A DNA stretch of 64,000 bases, taken from positions 42,257,559 through 42,321,558 of the forward strand of contig NC_135181.1 of NCBI RefSeq assembly GCF_041146795.1, written 5' to 3'. The position numbers and the translations under genes were made by a program. Source of the stretch: Maylandia zebra. Taxonomy: Eukaryota > Chordata > Actinopteri > Cichliformes > Cichlidae. The notes beneath the pieces were generated by a model. That model did not search any database, was not told the DNA's origin, and saw only the letters and a list, made by a program, of their open reading frames with translations. Below are positions 60,601-64,000 of this stretch, in pieces (position 1 is the first letter of the stretch; each line of letters opens with the position of its first letter).

Positions 60601-62281
60601 GCTTACGACATGGATTTCAAACTCTTATCAGTCACGCAGGAATAGAGCAGCTGAGAGAATTCAACATTAATGAATCAATGATACAGAAGTAGAGGAAGCA
60701 AGAAGAATGAGTTGAGTAAAGTTTATTAAAGACTTATCTGACTGTTTGGTTTCGCTTAATGCGCCTTATAAACCCGTGCACCTTATGGTCTGAAAAATAC
60801 GGTAACTTATCTTTCTTGTAGAAATGTGCTCCAAATAAAGAACTTTGTGTTGACAAGATTGTTAGTTAATCACTTACAAGTCAATATTGTCTGTATGGAC
60901 AGCAGTTAAAAACAAAGTGAACATGTAAAGCTGCGGCGTTAAGCGATGTGGTTGAAAAATTTGTGTGCACGTAACTTTTGTTACTTTTGTTGTTAGGTGC
61001 ACCAGTGCAGCCATGGCAAAACGTTAGTCTAGAGACCTGCCTGAGTCTCCTTAAGTTTGCAGTTTGAGTTAGGTAGTAAAAGTAGCCAATAACATCCTGG
61101 TTAAAGATGTCCTGGATTAAGATACTTCAGGTATAAGAGCTGAAGTGGTCGCTGTCACGCAACTTTTCCACTAAAACGAGGTTTTTATTCTGCGGGTAAT
61201 CCATGTTCAGGTCGTAAATCACACCCATGACTCTCTCTGCTGATGTCATCAAACTCAGGTATGGTAGGCGGAGCCAGAAAATGAAGGGGGATGCTGAACC
61301 CGAGGAGGTGGAGCCAGATGCAGGTATGCTACCCCTGCTGGACCCAGACGAGGGGGACTATGTGTATATGAGAAGAAGGAGGGGAAGGAGGCGGAGCTTC
61401 AGACTGGCATCAAGGTGTCAGGTGAGTCGTGTGACTTAGAGCGCTGTCAGTTCCTGCAAAAGAACAAGGTCTCATCTGCACTGTTCCTGCAGGTGGTGAA
61501 GGTCAGTCACAGCACTCAGACAGTCCGATTGGTCGTTCCCGCCGTGCATCAGCTATCCCCTGAGGCCCCACCCATCGACTACCCACAAGCCAATCCAGAG
61601 GCAGCTGAGAGGACACCTGTGCCAACGTGGCGTTCTCTCCCTTCGTCGTACTCCAGCATCATCACACCTGTACAGCCACGCACTTCGCTGGTCTACCTAC
61701 TCTCCTCCCCATCAGGCCCCGCCCCCAACCGCATGTCAGCGTTAGGCTCCACCCACAAACGCTGCAGAAAGAAACGGCGCCCGCTGGAGCAGCAGGGGTT
61801 AAAGGTCAAATACAAACGACTTCCTGTCCGGTTCTACGACCCCGCCTCCAACCGTATCCTCAAGAACCCACCCAGAGGCCTCCTATGGCGCAGAGGCTCC
61901 ACCCCCTCTGGGCCACCGCCGCCCTGTGTTCGTCAGCTGTTCAGGAGTCTGAGCCCGGACCTGAACACCGATAGAACGCCCACAGAGGTCAAAGGTCACA
62001 GCAGCAGCCTTTTGCTAAGCACGCTAAGCAGGGACTCTGCTCAGTCCGACATAACTCAGGCTCCGCCCCTCAACAGGCTGTCAGAGAGCAGAAGAGGGGC
62101 TAGAAGGGAGAGGGCACTCCCTCCACCCTCCCAGATACAAACCAGGGGTCAGGCCACACCCCTTCACCCAAGGAGGGAGGGGCTGCGCCGGGCTGGACCT
62201 GGCAGGAAACCCCCAATCTCTGCAGGCCCCGCCCCCTTACTGTCATCACGCCGGAGGAGGGGCCGCAGGTCGCGGCGATAG
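51525..62281 (+). CDS. zdbf2: DBF4-type zinc finger-containing protein 2 (ZDBF2), 9 exons
   Basis: Exons 51525-51546, 51654-51684, 51770-51866, 51947-52098, 58699-59239, 59315-59431, 59506-59852, 61259-61421 and 61493-62281 join in frame at GT-AG sites to 2,259 nt (752 residues plus stop). Residues 36-70 form a DBF4-type zinc finger, GYCGYCRVLYRNLDQHLSSL plus H57, with ligands C38, C41, H51 and H57. LERFLEDVLQHHPHRYDD follows, as at the start of mammalian ZDBF2. The middle is Ser/Pro/Glu-rich and probably disordered. The last exon is basic (RRRRGRRRS, LKVKYKRLPVRFYDPASNRI, and a final Arg/Ser run). The function is poorly known. In mammals the gene is imprinted and lies next to EEF1B2, as here. 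Intron 4 (6.6 kb) is transposon-filled. AATAAA at 62657 fits the 3' end. Confidence 0.9.
51549..51617. repeat. (CA)n microsatellite in zdbf2 intron 1
   Basis: About 34 CA units begin a few bases after the donor of a 22-nt coding part, in a 107-bp intron. Length variation would change most of this intron. Confidence 0.95.
53023..54299. mobile_element. Mariner-type MITE with about 180-bp inverted ends
   Basis: TA flanks (53021-53022 and 54300-54301) bound inverted ends starting CAGGGTGGGCCATTTATA. The inverted match extends past GTCGGCCATC on both sides (to about 53170 and from about 54150). The middle has no transposase. It is nested in the hAT element. Confidence 0.82.
54985..55302. mobile_element. 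hAT fragment ending in a CAGGGGCGGATCTAG-type terminus
   Basis: The right end ACTTTGCTAGATCCGCCCCTG (positions 55282-55302) is the inverse of the terminus found in the kinesin exon at 34639. The left part contains ACCGGCCCACCAGG and belongs to the same fragment. The other terminus is not seen. Confidence 0.5.
55749..56425. mobile_element. MITE, 677 bp
   Basis: Inverted ends GCTGTATCCCAGTTCAGGGT and, inverted from the right, GCTGTATCCCAATTCAGGGT extend through GTCTGCAGCCTTAA. The flanking duplication is unclear. No coding region. Confidence 0.7.
56815..57140 (+). repeat. Dispersed repeat, inverted copy of 29563-30090
   Basis: This matches the reverse complement of the blocks at 29563-29745 and 29990-30090, but with the two blocks in the other order. 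It lies within the hAT composite. Confidence 0.6.
58135..58368. repeat. Fish interspersed repeat next to an 18-bp perfect palindrome
   Basis: 58135-58325 is a commonly seen fish repeat (GGGCCGGTGTCCTGCAGG ... GGACACATCTAAAA). Just to its right, 58332-58349 and 58351-58368 are perfect inverted copies of TAGGGTGACTGAAGGTGG around one base. The rest of 57872-58698 holds no exon. Confidence 0.55.
60296..60802 (+). mobile_element. Pogo-type element, 507 bp, internally deleted
   Basis: Inverted ends ACCGTATTTTTAGGACTATA and, inverted, ACCGTATTTTTCAGACCATA bound the block, in zdbf2 intron 7. At about 60583-60720 it encodes, with breaks, the start of a pogo/CENP-B-type DNA-binding region (MAPVKRHAYDMDFKLL, then FNINES-like residues). 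The catalytic part is absent. Left flank 59853-60295 and right flank 60803-61258 show no exon. Confidence 0.6.
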
Positions 62282-62656
62282 CTGATTTTCAAAATGAAGT
62301 CTTATTTTTCATGAAACCTGATGGTGCTGGTTATTGATGGGTTATTGATCAGTTATTCTTGGATAATGTAGCCTTTAATTAGGCTGTTAGAAGTGTATGG
62401 AAGCCTGCTGGTGCCAATTTTAAAATGAAAACTGAATCCATTTATCATTTTTACTGTGTTTGTAGTACGACTTGCCTGTCCAGGTGTGTTTTAAATGCCA
62501 GGTTTGTTTTGGCCATAATGATGTTTTCAAATCTGATTGTTTTAAAATGTTAATTTTTAAAGTTAAAAATCTAAATATAAAGTTTAATCTGTCCATTTTG
62601 AAGAGCTTTTATTGTTTTAATTTAATTATTTTAAAGTTTTATTTGGGAAGCATTGG

Positions 62657-62662
62657 AATAAA
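62657..62662 (+). terminator. zdbf2 poly(A) signal
   Basis: AATAAA lies 376 bp after the zdbf2 stop. The intervening sequence becomes strongly AT-rich, as in a 3' UTR. No gene lies between this and the converging gene at 62900. Confidence 0.5.
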
Positions 62663-62899
62663 AATTATGAATGGATTTTATTTATTGTGTGTAAACAAAA
62701 TTCGGATGAAATGTTAAAAAAATATGACAAAAGAAATTTCATGTTTTATTTAAATTCATGTTTGTAAAACATCACATGAAACATGACGACTTGATGATGA
62801 TCCTGGCAGCTTCACGTCTCCATAGAAACACGTTATGTTTTGGTAACTTTTCTACAGGTGAACTTTGATACTTTTTGTATCTGTGCATTTATTTAATGT

Positions 62900-63938
62900 T
62901 TAAATAAAGTTTTCTAAGCTGGACGAATCAGCTGGTGAGTTTGTTTCCATAGCGTCGACCAGGTGGAGCATCGAGTCTCCCACCTGCTCAGCAGCCTGCA
63001 GAAGCTCCGCCCTCGTCCTCTCACCTGGACACAGAGTTAGAAACATGATGTAACATTAATTTTAGTGTTTGAAGGACAAAGTTATCAAAGAGATGAAGAA
63101 GAAAGGACTTGTGCTAACTGGCTTGGCAAAGAGACTGAGCTGGAAAGGATATGCAGCAGGTGTAAATGATGCACTGACTTACAGGTACTGACTGTCAGGT
63201 GTGTGCTCACCTGATAGGTGAGTCTGACCTTAGGCAGTCATTTCCGTTTCCTTCTGCAGTCTCAGTCACCTGTCTGTGCCTCACCTGTCTGAGTCCACCT
63301 GTGTGTCTCCAGCGCAGCCTTCAGTCGTTCTACAGTCCCCTGCAGCAGCGTCTCTGAACTACGTGGCCCATGTTCCTCCTCTTCTTCAGACAGACTGTTT
63401 CGTTCTCCTTGTAGCTCCGCCTCCTCAGGGCCATGCTGTAGCTCTACTGGATGATGTGGAGACATGCGACCTGCAGACTCCTCACAGTCTCCATCAGGTG
63501 AGGGAGGTGAGCCCTGGTGGATTGTGGGAGATGTTTGAGTTTGAAGTTCTTCCTGGCTCCACTCATCCTCTATCTCCTCTTCCTCCTCTGTTTCTTCTTC
63601 TGTGCTTTTCAGAGTGTCAGAAGTTGGCGTGATGGTTCCTCTTTCTGTGTTCTCCGTGTTGGCACTGTTTGGCATGTTGCTGGCGTGTTGTTGAGCCTCC
63701 ATCTTGTTCAGAGCCTGAAGAACAACATTTTCAGCTACAACTAATAGAAGGCACCTCAGCAGTCATCAGCCAATCACTCCGCCCACATCCACTCACCTGT
63801 GTGAGCATGCCCTGCAGTTGAGCATTGTACCGCGTCAATGTTTCCACAGTAACTTCCATCTCAGAGCACCTTTCCTCCAGGATGCCCTGCTCGGATTGGA
63901 CAGTGAGCCGAAACGTTTGGAGCTCCTGCTCCAACAGC
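62900..63938 (-). CDS. Unidentified coiled-coil protein, last three exons (gene continues beyond the window)
   Basis: Minus-strand exons 63938-63797, 63714-63285 and 63024-62900 join in frame at GT-AG sites and end at TAA (62900-62902). About 231 residues are visible. The first exon is a heptad-like coiled coil (LLEQELQTFRLTVQSEQGIL, ETLTRYNAQLQGMLTQ). The second is very acidic (EEETEEEEEIEDEW, SEEEEEHG) and then returns to helix (TVERLKAALETHRW). The last reads ERTRAELLQAAEQVGDSMLH. I do not recognise the family. No membrane segment or enzyme motif is seen. It converges on zdbf2. An AATAAA-like signal on the minus strand lies below 62900. Confidence 0.75.
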
Positions 63939-64000
63939 CTGATGGGGAAAAACAAACAAACAAACAACATAAGGTAGCAAACTAAAACAAAACAAGATAA

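Overview
This is vertebrate nuclear DNA, almost certainly from a teleost fish. Genes are spliced with short GT-AG introns, fish L2, Rex, Tc1, pogo and hAT repeats are dense, and eef1b2 lies next to zdbf2 as it does in tetrapods. A percomorph such as a cichlid is my guess and is unproven. I read splice sites and repeat boundaries by eye and recalled family names without any database.

Layout. Positions 1-8519 are a stack of retroelements: a tRNA-derived SINE, a pol-less LTR element whose 3' LTR was hit by a Rex1-like LINE and then by a second element now reduced to a solo LTR, and an L2 fragment carrying a tiny TTAA-flanked MITE. Positions 8686-9764 (minus) hold a clean four-exon ebpl gene. Positions 10256-29545 are nested repeats: three L2-type LINEs, a long-TIR Tc1 element, a Ty3/Gypsy element with two nonsense codons, a PIF/Harbinger remnant, a hAT end, and a 2.95-kb TA-flanked element carrying a spliced gene-like passenger. 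AT-rich repeat debris, including a decayed Tc1, fills 29546-33051.

Positions 33052-35961 (minus) are part of a kinesin gene whose motor exon is split by a hAT fragment. Positions 37061-39007 (plus) are an unprocessed, decaying MMP13-like metalloproteinase gene without its prodomain. After a pogo-type element comes eef1b2 (42375-45366, plus), a complete seven-exon translation-factor gene. Two of its introns each contain a box C/D snoRNA that I assign to SNORD51.

zdbf2 (51525-62281, plus) is a complete nine-exon reading frame of 752 codons with an N-terminal DBF4-type zinc finger. A 6.6-kb intron in it is filled by a nested hAT/mariner composite. Converging on it from the right is the 3' end of an unidentified coiled-coil gene (62900 to beyond 63938, minus).

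The host genes are mostly unrelated in function: ER membrane protein, translation factor, zinc-finger protein. The eef1b2-zdbf2 neighbourhood is conserved synteny. The region is otherwise dominated by nested insertions with readable target-site duplications, which allow much of the insertion order to be reconstructed.
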